Positions 51,175 through 60,082 of a stretch of DNA of 64,000 nucleotides are shown piece after piece. Origin of the DNA: Microbispora oryzae. Its GTDB lineage: Bacteria; Actinomycetota; Actinomycetes; Streptosporangiales; Streptosporangiaceae. The notes under the pieces were generated by a model. It saw nothing but the letters and a program-made list of their open reading frames with translations. It was not told where the DNA came from and ran no database searches. Position numbers and translations under genes: made by a program. The stretch spans positions 1 through 64,000 of the forward strand of contig NZ_JAFCNB010000018.1 of assembly GCF_017896165.1 (NCBI RefSeq), written 5' to 3'. How positions within the stretch are numbered: the first letter of the stretch is position 1; every line of letters starts with the position of its first letter.

Positions 51175-52443
51175 GTGTCCCAGCCCACCGACCCCACCGA
51201 CCCCACCGAGGCCACTGGTCAGGCGAGCGGGCCGGAGCGCGACGAGGTGCTGCACGCGGTCAGCTCGGCCGTCCTCGCGGTCACCCGTCACCTGTCCGTA
51301 CGCGAAGTCCTCCAGGTGATCGTGCGGTCGGCCGCCCGGCTCCTCGACGCCCGCTACGCCGCGCTGGGCGTGCCCGACGAAGACGGCGCGTTCGCCGAGT
51401 TCGTCGCCGAAGGCATCTCCGGCGAGCAGTGGGCGGCGATCGGCCCCACCCCGCGCCAGCACGGCATGCTGGGCGCGATGCTGCGGGAGGCCGCACCCGT
51501 CCGGCTGGCCGACATCCGCAGGGATCCCAGGTTCGGGTGGTGGCCGAAGGCCCATCCGGTGCTCAAGGACTTCCTCGGCGTCCCCATCCTCGACGGCGAC
51601 CAGGTGCTCGGCATCGTCTTCCTGTCGAACAAGCGGACGCCGGGCGGCTTCACCGAGGCCGACGAGGAGCTGCTGACCCTCTTCGCCGCACACGCCGCCA
51701 TCGCCCTCACCAACGCGCGGCTGTACGAGCGGGGCCGCGAGCTGACCGTAATTGAGGAGCGGACCAGGATGGCCCGCGAGCTCCACGACGCGGTCAGCCA
51801 GAAGCTCTTCTCGCTCCGGCTGACCGCGCGGGCCGCGGCCGGCCTCGCGCCCGTTGACCCGGCGCGGGCCGCCGCCGAGATGGAACGCGTCGAGCGCCTG
51901 GCCGGGGAGGCGATCACGGAGCTGCGCGCCGTGATCGTCGAGCTCCGGCCGCCGGAGCTCGACCGGCACGGGCTCGTCGACAGCCTCCGCCGGCACGTCC
52001 GGCTGCTCGACCGGCTCCAGCCGATCACGGTCGGCTTCTTCTGCGCCGGAGACCCGCCCACCGGCCTGCCGTCGGAGACCGAGGTCACCGTGTTCAGGGT
52101 CGCCCAGGAGGCGCTGCACAACGCGCTCCGCCACGCCCGTGCCACCCGGGTGGACGTCCGGCTCTCGTACGGGCCGCCGTCCGTCACCCCGTCCGTCACC
52201 CCGTCCGTCACCCCGTCCGTCACCCCGTCCGTCACCCCGTCCGTCACCCCGTCCGTCACCCCGTCCGTCACCCCGTCCGTCACCCTTGAGGTGATCGACG
52301 ACGGCGTGGGATTCGACGAGCCCGGGGTGGGCGGCCTGGGCCTGGCCTCCATGGCCGACCGCGCCGAGGCCGCCGGCGGCCGTCTCGCCGTCGTCTCCGC
52401 CCCCGGCCGGGGGACGACCGTAAGACTGGAGGTGCCCGCGTGA
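51175..52443 (+). CDS. GAF sensor histidine kinase with (PSVT)9 insert
   Basis: A 422-aa NarL-type sensor kinase. The GAF domain is about 28-185. HisKA_3 has the phospho-accepting H204 in ARELHDAVSQ. The ATPase domain has FRVAQEALHNALRHA near 308-322 (N box), DDGVGFD near 374 (G1) and GGLGLASMADRAE (G2). Between N box and G1, where most relatives have a short loop, stand nine exact P-S-V-T units (about 335-370) from a 12-bp tandem repeat. Removing whole units keeps the frame. GTG start. The response regulator gene overlaps by GTGA. Confidence 0.93.
   Translation: MSQPTDPTDPTEATGQASGPERDEVLHAVSSAVLAVTRHLSVREVLQVIVRSAARLLDARYAALGVPDEDGAFAEFVAEGISGEQWAAIGPTPRQHGMLGAMLREAAPVRLADIRRDPRFGWWPKAHPVLKDFLGVPILDGDQVLGIVFLSNKRTPGGFTEADEELLTLFAAHAAIALTNARLYERGRELTVIEERTRMARELHDAVSQKLFSLRLTARAAAGLAPVDPARAAAEMERVERLAGEAITELRAVIVELRPPELDRHGLVDSLRRHVRLLDRLQPITVGFFCAGDPPTGLPSETEVTVFRVAQEALHNALRHARATRVDVRLSYGPPSVTPSVTPSVTPSVTPSVTPSVTPSVTPSVTPSVTLEVIDDGVGFDEPGVGGLGLASMADRAEAAGGRLAVVSAPGRGTTVRLEVPA
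52177..52284 (+). repeat. nine perfect 12-bp tandem repeats
   Basis: CCGTCCGTCACC repeated nine times without a single change over 108 bases, in frame in the kinase ATPase domain. Perfect identity suggests recent or ongoing expansion. Confidence 0.97.
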
Positions 52444-53069
52444 TCCGCGTCCTGATCGCCGACGACCACCCGGTGGTCCGCCAGGGCCTGCGCACCCTGC
52501 TGGAGATCCAGCACGACATCGCGGTCGTCGGAGAGGCCGGCGACGGCGCCGAGGCGGTGGAACTGGCCCGGTCGCTCAGCCCCGACGTGCTGCTGCTCGA
52601 CCTGAAGATGCCGGTGCTCGACGGGCTGGGGGCGCTCGCCGAGATCGACGCGCGGGACGTCCGGGTGATCGTGCTCACCTCGGTGAGCGACCGGGCCGGG
52701 GTCACCCCGGCCCTGCGGGCAGGAGCGATGGGCTTCCTCTACAAGGACGTGGACCCCACGGCGCTGGTGCAGGCCATCCGGGCGGTCCACGGCGGTCAGA
52801 TGCTGCTCGCCCCCGAGGCGGCGGAGGCCGTGCTGGCCGGCCCCGCGAGTACTCCGGGCGCCGACGCCGCCTCCGCGGGGCTCCTCACCGAACGGGAGCG
52901 CGAGGTGCTCGGGCTGATCGCCGCCGGCTGCTCGAACCGGGAGATCGCCCGCAGGCTCGCCGTGTCGGAGAAGACCGTGAAGACCCACGTCTCCAACGTG
53001 CTCATGAAGCTCGGCGTGCAGGACCGCACCCAGGCCGCCCTGTTCGCCGTACGGCATGGCCTGGCCTGA
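52440..53069 (+). CDS. NarL-family response regulator
   Basis: A 209-aa regulator. The receiver domain has acidic residues ADDH near 7-10, the phosphorylation aspartate D54 in LLLDLKMP, T in VLTSVSD and K102 in FLYKDVD. The LuxR-type HTH is at about 145-205 (LTEREREVLGLIAAGCSNREIA). It is the cognate partner of the upstream kinase by overlap and orientation. Target genes are unknown. Confidence 0.95.
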   Translation: MIRVLIADDHPVVRQGLRTLLEIQHDIAVVGEAGDGAEAVELARSLSPDVLLLDLKMPVLDGLGALAEIDARDVRVIVLTSVSDRAGVTPALRAGAMGFLYKDVDPTALVQAIRAVHGGQMLLAPEAAEAVLAGPASTPGADAASAGLLTEREREVLGLIAAGCSNREIARRLAVSEKTVKTHVSNVLMKLGVQDRTQAALFAVRHGLA

Positions 53070-53154
53070 TCCCCGGCTGTGAGCCCGGCCGGTGACCCTG
53101 TGCCCGACCCTGCGCCCGACCCGGGCCTGACCCGGCCATGAGCCGGGCCCGGCT

Positions 53155-53895
53155 TCACGGCTGCGTCTGGCCGAGATCCGCGAGGGCGTGATGGGCGGCC
53201 ACCCGGGCCCGCCGTACCGCCCGGTCGAGGTCGCGGAGCGCCTCATGGCGTACGGCGACCTGGCCAGAGGTGAGGCCCCGCCCGTCGGCGAGGCGCAGCG
53301 CGGCGGCGAGACGGGCGGCGAGGGCGCCGACCCGGTGAGCCCGCCCGGGGTAGCCGGGGGCCAGCTCCTCCTCCCCGCCCCGCAGGGAGGGGAAGCCCTG
53401 GGCCGGGCCGTCCACCGCCGACAGGGCGTCGGTGGCGGCGAGCATGGCGCCCGTCAGCGCTCGCTCCGCCTCGGCGAGGGACGGCACGTCCGGCATGGCG
53501 GGAGAGGCGTCCTCGGCCGTCCACCGGATGCCGGAGTAGGAGGAGCCGCGGCGGTCCTGGGCGGGCACCAGCCCCACGCACCGCCCCGGCAGCACGGCGA
53601 TCGCGGCCTCACCGGCCTCGATGGCGGCGCCGTTGAACGCGGGCGGGCCGGTCAGCCCGAGAGGATCACCGGGAACGGGGAGGGCCAGCCGGAAACCGCA
53701 CAGGCCGTCGGAGCGCCGGTCGATCAGGAAGGCGCGAAGCGTCGTCTCCCCGGATTCCGCGGCCACCACCTGGGGGCCCGCCACCCGCTCCACGCGGTCG
53801 ACGGCGTCGTCGAGGCTCACCTGCCCGGCGAGCCACGAGTTCGTCCAGGCGACCAGTGTGGGGGCGACGGATGAATCGATGCGCACCCGATCCAC
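53155..53895 (-). CDS. conserved actinobacterial hypothetical protein
   Basis: A 246-aa protein I do not recognise. It has no signal or membrane segment. The N-terminal two thirds are mixed alpha/beta (VAWTNSWLAGQVSLDDAVDRV; LRAFLIDRRSDGLCGFRLALPVPGDPLGL). The C-terminal third is a helical bundle rich in Ala/Arg/Leu (RVGALAARLAAALRLADGR). It diverges from the ABC ATPase gene with 56 bases between, a common neighbour in related genomes, so a functional link is possible. GTG start; a second GTG three codons in is possible. Confidence 0.78.
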   Translation of the reverse strand: MDRVRIDSSVAPTLVAWTNSWLAGQVSLDDAVDRVERVAGPQVVAAESGETTLRAFLIDRRSDGLCGFRLALPVPGDPLGLTGPPAFNGAAIEAGEAAIAVLPGRCVGLVPAQDRRGSSYSGIRWTAEDASPAMPDVPSLAEAERALTGAMLAATDALSAVDGPAQGFPSLRGGEEELAPGYPGRAHRVGALAARLAAALRLADGRGLTSGQVAVRHEALRDLDRAVRRARVAAHHALADLGQTQP

Positions 53896-53951
53896 GATAT
53901 GCGTTGGCCCTACCGTAGTTTTGTCTCAGCGAACCATGGGAGGGGGCCGCG

Positions 53952-54740
53952 ATGGGCGGTCAGGTGCTACGGCTTCAGGATGTGGCCGTCCGCAGGGACG
54001 GCTCCGTCTTGTTGCGCGGCATCGACTGGAGCGTCCGGGAAGACGAGCGTTGGGTCGTGATCGGCCCCAACGGCGCGGGGAAGACGACGCTGCTGCAGGT
54101 GGCGGCGTCGTTGCTGTACCCGTCCGAGGGTTCGGTCGAGATCCTCGGCGAGCGTCTCGGACAGACGGACGTGTTCGATCTGAGGCCCCGGATCGGCCTG
54201 GCGAGCACGGCGCTCGCCGAGCGGATCCCACCGGAGGAGAAGGTCATCGACCTGGTGCTCACGGCCTCCTACGCCATCCTCGGCCGGTGGACCGAGGAGT
54301 ACGACTCGCACGACGTCACGCGGGCGGTGGAGCTCATCGACCAGCTCGGCTGCGCCCACCTGATCCGCCGGCGGTTCGGCACCCTCTCCGAGGGCGAGCG
54401 CAAGCGGGTGCAGATCGCCCGCGCGCTGATGCCCGATCCGGAGCTGCTGCTGCTCGACGAGCCCGCGGCCGGGCTCGACGTGGCCGGCCGGGAGGACTTC
54501 GTACGCCGGCTCGGCACACTGGCCCGAGACCCCAAGTCGCCCACGATGGTGCTGGTCACGCACCACGTCGAGGAGATCCCCTCCGGGTTCACCCACGTGC
54601 TGCTGCTCCGCCACGGGTCGGTGGTGGCCCAGGGGGAGATCGAGTCGGTCATGACCGCGGAGAACCTGTCCAGCGCGTTCGGCGTCCCGCTGACCCTCGA
54701 CCGCGGCGGGGAGGGACGCTGGTACGCCCGCCCCGCATGA
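53952..54740 (+). CDS. ABC transporter ATP-binding protein
   Basis: A 262-aa ATPase with Walker A GPNGAGKTT near 38-46, signature LSEGERKRVQIARAL near 141 (E instead of the second G of LSGGQ), Walker B LLLLDEPAAGLD near 160-171 and H-loop VTHHVEE near 200. No permease or binding protein gene is adjacent, so it may be a soluble or orphan ABC protein. GGAGG lies 9 bases before the ATG. It is divergent from the hypothetical gene upstream. Confidence 0.92.
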   Translation: MGGQVLRLQDVAVRRDGSVLLRGIDWSVREDERWVVIGPNGAGKTTLLQVAASLLYPSEGSVEILGERLGQTDVFDLRPRIGLASTALAERIPPEEKVIDLVLTASYAILGRWTEEYDSHDVTRAVELIDQLGCAHLIRRRFGTLSEGERKRVQIARALMPDPELLLLDEPAAGLDVAGREDFVRRLGTLARDPKSPTMVLVTHHVEEIPSGFTHVLLLRHGSVVAQGEIESVMTAENLSSAFGVPLTLDRGGEGRWYARPA

Positions 54741-54813
54741 CCGGTGACCGCGAAGGTCCCGCCCGGCCGGGAGACCGTCCCGGGGAGCGGGGCCATGTGA
54801 GGGAGCGGCGTAC

Positions 54814-55563
54814 GTGACTCCGCTGGAGATGGCGGGCGTCTTCGTCGCGGGTATCGGCGCCGGAGCGGTCAACGCGGTGGTGGGCTCGGGCTCGCTGATC
54901 ACGTTCCCCACCCTGCTGGCGGTCGGCCTGCCGCCGATCGTGGCCAACGTGTCCAACAACGTGGGCCTCGTGCCCGGCGGGATGACGGGTGTGCTCGGCT
55001 ACCGGCCGGAGCTCGCGGGCCAGCGGGCCCGGCTGATCCGGCTCGGCGCCGCGTCGGTCCTCGGCTCACTCGCCGGCGGGCTGCTGCTGCTCAACCTGCC
55101 CGAGAAGGCCTTCACGGCGATCGTCACCGTGCTCATCGCCGTCGCCTGCGTCCTGGTGCTCGTCCAGCCGAAGCTCAACCGGTGGCTGGCTGAGCGGCGG
55201 CCCCCTCATCCCCACGGCGGCCCGTGGGCGTGGGTGGGCGTCCTGCTCGCGGGCATGTACGGCGGCTACTTCGGGGCGGCTCAGGGCATCATTCTCATCG
55301 GGCTGCTCGGCAGCTTCCTCGATGAGGAGATCCAGCGCGTCAACGCGGCGAAGAACCTGCTGTCCCTGCTGGTCAACGCCACCGCCGCGGTGCTGTTCAC
55401 GCTGGTCGCGCCGGTGCACTGGACGGCCGTGCTGCTGATCGCCGCCGGTTCGGCCGTGGGCGGATTCGCCGGAGCCCGGCTCGGCCGCCGGCTTCCCGCC
55501 CCGCTGCTGCGGGGATTCATCGTCGTGATCGGTGTGGTCGCGATTGTGAAGTTGCTGTCCTGA
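54814..55563 (+). CDS. TauE/SafE-family sulfite exporter-like permease
   Basis: A 249-aa membrane protein with about 8 helices and the duplicated family motif (AVNAVVGSGSLITFPTLL in the first half and GGYFGAAQGIILIGLLG in the second). Members export or import sulfur-containing or organic anions; specificity is not readable. GTG start, no strong ribosome-binding site. Together with the ABC ATPase 74 bases upstream it may share a transcript. Confidence 0.9.
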   Translation: MTPLEMAGVFVAGIGAGAVNAVVGSGSLITFPTLLAVGLPPIVANVSNNVGLVPGGMTGVLGYRPELAGQRARLIRLGAASVLGSLAGGLLLLNLPEKAFTAIVTVLIAVACVLVLVQPKLNRWLAERRPPHPHGGPWAWVGVLLAGMYGGYFGAAQGIILIGLLGSFLDEEIQRVNAAKNLLSLLVNATAAVLFTLVAPVHWTAVLLIAAGSAVGGFAGARLGRRLPAPLLRGFIVVIGVVAIVKLLS

Positions 55564-55569
55564 AAGGGT

Positions 55570-55815
55570 ATGTCTCCCTTCATGAAGGGCGACCGGGTGG
55601 AGATCGTCATAGATGCCGGCGGCACTCCGCGTACCTATGAGGTGGTGGCGACCCGGGCCGGCCGCCGCATCGAGATCACCACGGGCCGGGGAGTGGTCGA
55701 GGTGACCGAGGTGACCCGTACGGGCACACCGGTCCGGACGGCCAGGTTCATGTCCAACCGCATCCTCGCCCTGGTGGAGCATCCGGCCGACGACCGCGGC
55801 CCGGACGTCGAGTGA
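55570..55815 (+). CDS. small conserved hypothetical protein
   Basis: An 81-aa soluble beta-rich protein. Short strands alternate with turns (GDRVEIVIDAGG, RRIEITTGRGVVEVTEVT) and a final helix-like SNRILALVEHP. This pattern recalls small SH3-like or KOW-like folds, but I cannot assign it. It begins 7 bases after the TauE-like gene with AAAGGG just before the ATG, so it is cotranscribed with it. Confidence 0.7.
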   Translation: MSPFMKGDRVEIVIDAGGTPRTYEVVATRAGRRIEITTGRGVVEVTEVTRTGTPVRTARFMSNRILALVEHPADDRGPDVE

Positions 55816-55854
55816 GGCCGCGCCCTGGAGTGAGGCCGGACGCGGAGCCCCGGC

Positions 55855-56766
55855 TCAGTCGGCCGGGCGGACCTGCAGGACGCCGTCGTGCCGGATGCGC
55901 GTCCGGAAGGCCGGCTGGCGCGAGGTGGCCGGGCCGTGCACCACGGAGCCGTCCTCGACGCGGAAGACACTCCCGTGCCAGGGGCACATGACGCAGGGCT
56001 CACCCTCCACGACGGTGATCCGTCCCTGGTGCAGCGGACCGGCGAGATGGGAGCAGCTGTCCGCCAGGACGCTCACCTCGTCGCCCATCCGCAGCACGAA
56101 CAGGTCGATGTAGCCGAGCCGGCGCATGACCGGGCGCCCGTTCGGCAGATCCTTCAGCGGGCACAGGTCGTGCCAGCCGAGCGGGACCAGATGGCTGACC
56201 GACTCGGCGTGGTTGGCCCCGGCCGCCTGCCGGTAGGCCATGTGGCCGCCGAGATAGCCGCCCACTCCGGCCGCGCCCAGCCCGGCGTACGCGAGGGTCC
56301 GGCCGATCCGCTCCCGCCCGGCCACCCGCATCATCAGGGAGCCCGTGTAGAGGGCGGCGGCGGCGACGTTGGTGAGCGCGTGCACCAGGCCCACCCGCTG
56401 CTGCTCGCGGTGGAGCACGGACCAGTCCGTGAGGCCCGCGGCGGCGGCGGGGACGGCGCTGGCGAGGCCCGCCACGATCAGGCTACGGGCCGCCCGCGGG
56501 TCGGCCCTGGTCAGGTCGAGCACGGCGGTGGACAGCCAGCAGCCGAAGCTCACCATGGCGAGCGCCGGGTGCAGAGGGTGCCCGATGGGCACGCCGTGCA
56601 GGAAGTCGCGTAATTTCCCGGGCCCGAGCGCGCCCCGCACGGCCTTGGCGAGCGCGCCGATCGGCTTGTCGAACGCGGCGGTCCGCTCCAGCCCGTCGAG
56701 GACTTCGGGAGACGGGACCATGCGTTGCAGCCGGCCCGTCCGTCGCGGCCTGGTCGTCTCTTCCAT
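55855..56766 (-). CDS. DUF2231 membrane protein fused to Rieske iron-sulfur domain
   Basis: A 303-aa protein. The N-terminal part (about 55-195) has four membrane helices of the DUF2231 type, beginning GVPIGHPLHPALAMVSFGCWL. The C-terminal Rieske [2Fe-2S] domain has ligands in CSHLAG near 234 and CPWHGS near 261. It probably passes electrons at the membrane; partner unknown. A dense Arg-rich N-terminal end precedes VPSPEVLDGLERTA. It converges on the small hypothetical gene. Confidence 0.92.
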   Translation of the reverse strand: MEETTRPRRTGRLQRMVPSPEVLDGLERTAAFDKPIGALAKAVRGALGPGKLRDFLHGVPIGHPLHPALAMVSFGCWLSTAVLDLTRADPRAARSLIVAGLASAVPAAAAGLTDWSVLHREQQRVGLVHALTNVAAAALYTGSLMMRVAGRERIGRTLAYAGLGAAGVGGYLGGHMAYRQAAGANHAESVSHLVPLGWHDLCPLKDLPNGRPVMRRLGYIDLFVLRMGDEVSVLADSCSHLAGPLHQGRITVVEGEPCVMCPWHGSVFRVEDGSVVHGPATSRQPAFRTRIRHDGVLQVRPAD

Positions 56767-56870
56767 CTTCGCCCCCTAACATTCCAGCCCGTACCCATGC
56801 CGCACGCCCATGAACATCGCGGAACGGACGGCGGCCACGGCGCGCCTCACCCGTGGCGCGGGGCCGCCCG

Positions 56871-57077
56871 TCACACGGAGAACAGCCGGCCGACCTCTTC
56901 GAGCTCGCGGACCAGGTCGAAGCGCGGGTCACGGTAGGTCCTGGCGCCGAAGCCGGTCCGGTTCACCGTCCACCTGAGCTCCCTGGCCCACCGGTCCTGG
57001 TCCGCGCACAACGCCGTGTCCGCGATGGTCATCCGGCTCTGGAGGAGCGTCAGCCAAGTCATGCGGTGCGGGCGCAA
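56871..57077 (-). CDS. small hypothetical protein, TTG start
   Basis: A 68-aa protein with no recognisable family. It reads RPHRMTWLTLLQSR..., then ARELRWTVNRTGFGA and a C-terminal ELEEVGRLFSV. The TTG at 57077 is chosen because AAGGAG lies 6 bases before it; the first ATG (57062) lacks a site. Divergent from the XRE regulator gene across about 330 bases. Confidence 0.5.
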   Translation of the reverse strand: MRPHRMTWLTLLQSRMTIADTALCADQDRWARELRWTVNRTGFGARTYRDPRFDLVRELEEVGRLFSV

Positions 57078-57408
57078 TGGAGACTCCTTCTGGTGTGGCG
57101 TGGAGTTCTCGTTGATCGTCACCGGGCGTGCGGGAGATTTCCGGGCGACCCGATCGGATGCCTCGGGAAGCCGAAAATCGTTCGGCTTCGATCGTGACCC
57201 ACGAGAGATATGACGGCAATACTCGGTGTAAGAAAACCCGTGCGGTTCTTCTCCCGATACGCCGTCACATGCTCGGTTACGGGCGCTGCAACGTGCCCTG
57301 CACCGCACACCGACATTTCCGGCGTTCTCTGCATTTCCGGCAGGCAGAGGTAGCCTTCGGGAGAGGGCGCTCCCCCGGCGTCCCCTCAGGTGGCGAAGGA
57401 GGTCCGCT
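57078..57408. other. divergent promoter region with hairpin
   Basis: 330 bases between the small hypothetical gene and the XRE gene. It is clearly AT-richer than its surroundings. A 9-bp stem, GAAGCCGAA (57167-57175) with TTCGGCTTC (57181-57189), surrounds AATCG. This is a good candidate for an XRE operator or an attenuator hairpin. No other gene is seen. Confidence 0.55.
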
Positions 57409-58266
57409 ATGCCGGACCACGTCAGTCCCATCGTCCGACGGCGGCGCCTGGGGCAGGAACTTCGCCGGTTGCGCGAACGCGCCGATCTGACCGGGGAGCA
57501 GGTGGCGGCCCGCCTCGGCTGGTCGGCGGCGAAGGTCAGCCGCATCGAGACGGCCCGGACGTCGCCACGCGAGGCGGATGTGAACGCTCTCCTCGTGATC
57601 TACATGGTAGATTCCAGCCAGCGCCAAGAGCTGCTCGCCCTGCACCGGGACGCGACCCGGAAGGGCTGGTGGGAGGAGCATCGAGACTCCCTGCCCAAGG
57701 AATACACGACCTTCCTGGGGCTGGAGGCCGAGGCCACGGCGGCACGCGACTGGGAACCCCAGGTCGTGCCGGGTCTGTTCCAGACCGAGGCGTACGTGCG
57801 GGCCATGATGGCGAGCGGACAGCGCAGCACGCTTGAGGCTCCCGGCGGGGTCCGGAGCCGGATCGAGGTCCGCCTGGCCCGGCAGGGCGCCGTCCTCAGG
57901 GCCGAGCCTCCGCTGAACCTCTCGGTGGTGATGGAGGAGTCCGTCCTGCTGCGCCGGTTCGGCGACGACGAGGTGATGCGCGAGCAGCTCGGACGGCTCG
58001 TCGAGGCGACGGAGCTGCCCAACGTGACGCTGCGGGTCCTCCCGCTGGAGGGCGATCACCCGATCAACGTCGGGGCGTTCTGCCACCTGAAGGTGCCCGA
58101 CTTCCATGACGTGGTGTATCTGGAGGCGCTTCTCGGCGGCCGACTGCTGGAGGACGAGATGATCGTCTACCGCTACGAGGTCGCCTTCGACTACCTGGAG
58201 ACCAAGGCGCTCGACGTGCTGGCCTCCCGGAAGCTCATTGAGAGAACTGTCAGCCGCTGGCGATGA
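57409..58266 (+). CDS. XRE-family regulator with DUF5753 domain
   Basis: A 285-aa protein. The N-terminal helix-turn-helix is LGQELRRLRERADLTGEQVAARLGWSAAKVSRIE split at about residues 14-47. The DUF5753 domain (about 100-278) shows QVVPGLFQTEAYVRAM near 118, LRVLPLEGDHP and DVVYLEA. This is one of many actinomycete regulators that pair with a DUF397 protein to affect development and antibiotic production. AAGGAGG lies 8 bases before the ATG. A DUF397 gene follows after 48 bases. Confidence 0.94.
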   Translation: MPDHVSPIVRRRRLGQELRRLRERADLTGEQVAARLGWSAAKVSRIETARTSPREADVNALLVIYMVDSSQRQELLALHRDATRKGWWEEHRDSLPKEYTTFLGLEAEATAARDWEPQVVPGLFQTEAYVRAMMASGQRSTLEAPGGVRSRIEVRLARQGAVLRAEPPLNLSVVMEESVLLRRFGDDEVMREQLGRLVEATELPNVTLRVLPLEGDHPINVGAFCHLKVPDFHDVVYLEALLGGRLLEDEMIVYRYEVAFDYLETKALDVLASRKLIERTVSRWR

Positions 58267-58314
58267 GCCATGAGCCGCCCCGGATCGTTTCCGGGGGGAA
58301 GAGACCCTGAATCG

Positions 58315-58521
58315 ATGAACGCATCTGATGCGCGCGACGTCGCGTGGTGGAAGAGCAGCCGCAGCTCCAACAACGGCATGTGCGTGGAGGTCGCGCGTCT
58401 GGCCGACGGCCAGGTGGGCGTACGGGACAGCAAGGACCGGGACGGCCGGGTCCTCGTTTTCACCCCCGCGGAGTGGGACGCGTTCCTCGGAGGCGTGAAG
58501 GACGGCGAGTTCGACATCTGA
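58315..58521 (+). CDS. DUF397 protein
   Basis: A 68-aa protein with the DUF397 signature WWKSSRSSNNGMCVEVA followed by VGVRDSKDRDG and FTPAEWDAFLGGVKDGEF. It partners with the upstream XRE/DUF5753 regulator. Two starts are open: ATG at 58315 (usual length) and ATG at 58270. I prefer the shorter because the added segment has no resemblance to the family. Confidence 0.9.
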   Translation: MNASDARDVAWWKSSRSSNNGMCVEVARLADGQVGVRDSKDRDGRVLVFTPAEWDAFLGGVKDGEFDI

Positions 58522-58579
58522 GGCGCCTGAGACTTCTGAGGCGCTTCACGGCGTTCCGGGCGCGGCCTGCCCGGAACAG

Positions 58580-58620
58580 GCGTACGGCTCGCACCTCCGG
58601 GGGAGGCGCGAGCCGTACGC
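58580..58620. terminator. bidirectional terminator, DUF397 / catalase
   Basis: Perfect 13-bp stem GCGTACGGCTCGC (58580-58592) with GCGAGCCGTACGC (58608-58620), 15-base loop, between converging genes. Confidence 0.9.
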
Positions 58621-58633
58621 AGGGGAACGGGGG

Positions 58634-60082
58634 TCAGGAGAGACCAAGGCCGCGGGCGACTCCCTGGCCGAGGTCCTTGTGCACGTTGGTCCAGTACTCG
58701 ACCACGCGCTTCCGCATGTCGGCGGTGACCTCGGGAGCCGAGGCGTGGCCGACGACGTTGCTCACCAGGTGCTCCCGGTCGGTGTCGGACAGCACGTTCT
58801 CCCACAGCGCCCGGGGCTGGACGAAGTCGTCGTCCTCCCGGTGCCTGGCGTACGCGCTGCGGATGATTTCCCCGGCGATCTGGTAGCTCTCGCCCGCGAA
58901 GATCGACGGGTCCGCCGCGGGGCCACCGGCGGAGTTGGGCGCGTAGATCGGATCGTTCGGGTTGGTGAACGCCATCGGGCCGTCCTTGCTGTAGGTGTGG
59001 ACGGGAGCTTTCGGCCGGTTCACGGGCAGCTGCAGGTAGTTGGGCCCGATGCGGTACCTGTGAGCGTCCGGGTAGGAGAGCAGCCGGCCCTGGAGCATCT
59101 TGTCCGGTGAGGCGCCGATGCCGGGCACCATGTTGGCGGGCTCGAAGGCGGCCTGCTCGACCTCGGCGAAGTAGTTCTCCGGGTTCCGGGTGAGGGTGAA
59201 CCTGCCGATCGTGATCTCGGGGTAGTCGGCGTGCGGCCACACCTTGGTCAGGTCGAACGGGTTGAAGCGATAGTCGGCGGCCTCCTCGAACGGCATGATC
59301 TGCACGTTCACCGTCCAGGACGGGTGATCGCCGTTCTTGATCGCGGTGTGCAGGTCGCGGATGTGGTAGTCGGCGTCCTGCGAGACGATCGCGTCGGCCT
59401 CGGCCGCGGTGAAATTCTTGATGCCCTGGTCGGTCTTGAAGTGATACTTCACCCAGAACTTCGCGCCGGCCGCGTTGTACCACAGGAAGGTGTGCGAGCC
59501 GAAGCCGTGCATGTGCCGCCAGCTCGCCGGCGTGCCGCGGTCGGTCATCAGGAACGTGACCTGGTGGGCCGACTCGGGCGACAGCGTCCAGAAGTCCCAC
59601 TGCATGTTGTTGTCGCGCAGGTGGTTGTCGGCGCGACGCTTCTGGCTGTGGATGAAGTCGGAGAACTTCGAGGGGTCGCGGATGAAGAAGATCGGCGTGT
59701 TGTTGCCGACGATGTCGTAGTTGCCTTCGTCGGTGTAGAACTTGATCGAGAAGCCGCGCGGGTCGCGGGCCGTGTCGGCGCTGCCCAGCTCGCCGGCCAC
59801 CGTCGAGAAGCGCAGGAGGAGGTCGGTCTCCGCGCCCTTCCGGAAGAGCCCGGCCTTGGTGAACTGGCTGACGTCCTCGGTGATGCGCAGGACGCCGTAC
59901 GCGGCGCCGCCCTTGGCGTGGACGACCCGCTCCGGGACCCGCTCCCGGTTGAAGTGGGCCATCTTCTGGATGAGGTAGTGATCTTGAAGGAGCAGCGGCC
60001 CGTTCGGGCCGACGGACAGCGAGAACTCGTCGCTCGGCGCGGGAATGCCCGCATCGGTCGTAGTAACCGGCCTGTCGCTCAT
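58634..60082 (-). CDS. katA: monofunctional heme catalase
   Basis: A 482-aa clade 3-size catalase that breaks down hydrogen peroxide. The active-site histidine is in RVVHAKGGAAYG near 57, Asn in VGNNTPIFF near 130, and the heme-ligand tyrosine in RLLSYPDAHRYRIG near 340. NADPH-binding and other core segments look complete. Its start overlaps the Fur-type regulator's stop (ATGA), so the two form an operon like catR-catA of Streptomyces. Peroxide-dependent control is therefore likely. Confidence 0.96.
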   Translation of the reverse strand: MSDRPVTTTDAGIPAPSDEFSLSVGPNGPLLLQDHYLIQKMAHFNRERVPERVVHAKGGAAYGVLRITEDVSQFTKAGLFRKGAETDLLLRFSTVAGELGSADTARDPRGFSIKFYTDEGNYDIVGNNTPIFFIRDPSKFSDFIHSQKRRADNHLRDNNMQWDFWTLSPESAHQVTFLMTDRGTPASWRHMHGFGSHTFLWYNAAGAKFWVKYHFKTDQGIKNFTAAEADAIVSQDADYHIRDLHTAIKNGDHPSWTVNVQIMPFEEAADYRFNPFDLTKVWPHADYPEITIGRFTLTRNPENYFAEVEQAAFEPANMVPGIGASPDKMLQGRLLSYPDAHRYRIGPNYLQLPVNRPKAPVHTYSKDGPMAFTNPNDPIYAPNSAGGPAADPSIFAGESYQIAGEIIRSAYARHREDDDFVQPRALWENVLSDTDREHLVSNVVGHASAPEVTADMRKRVVEYWTNVHKDLGQGVARGLGLS

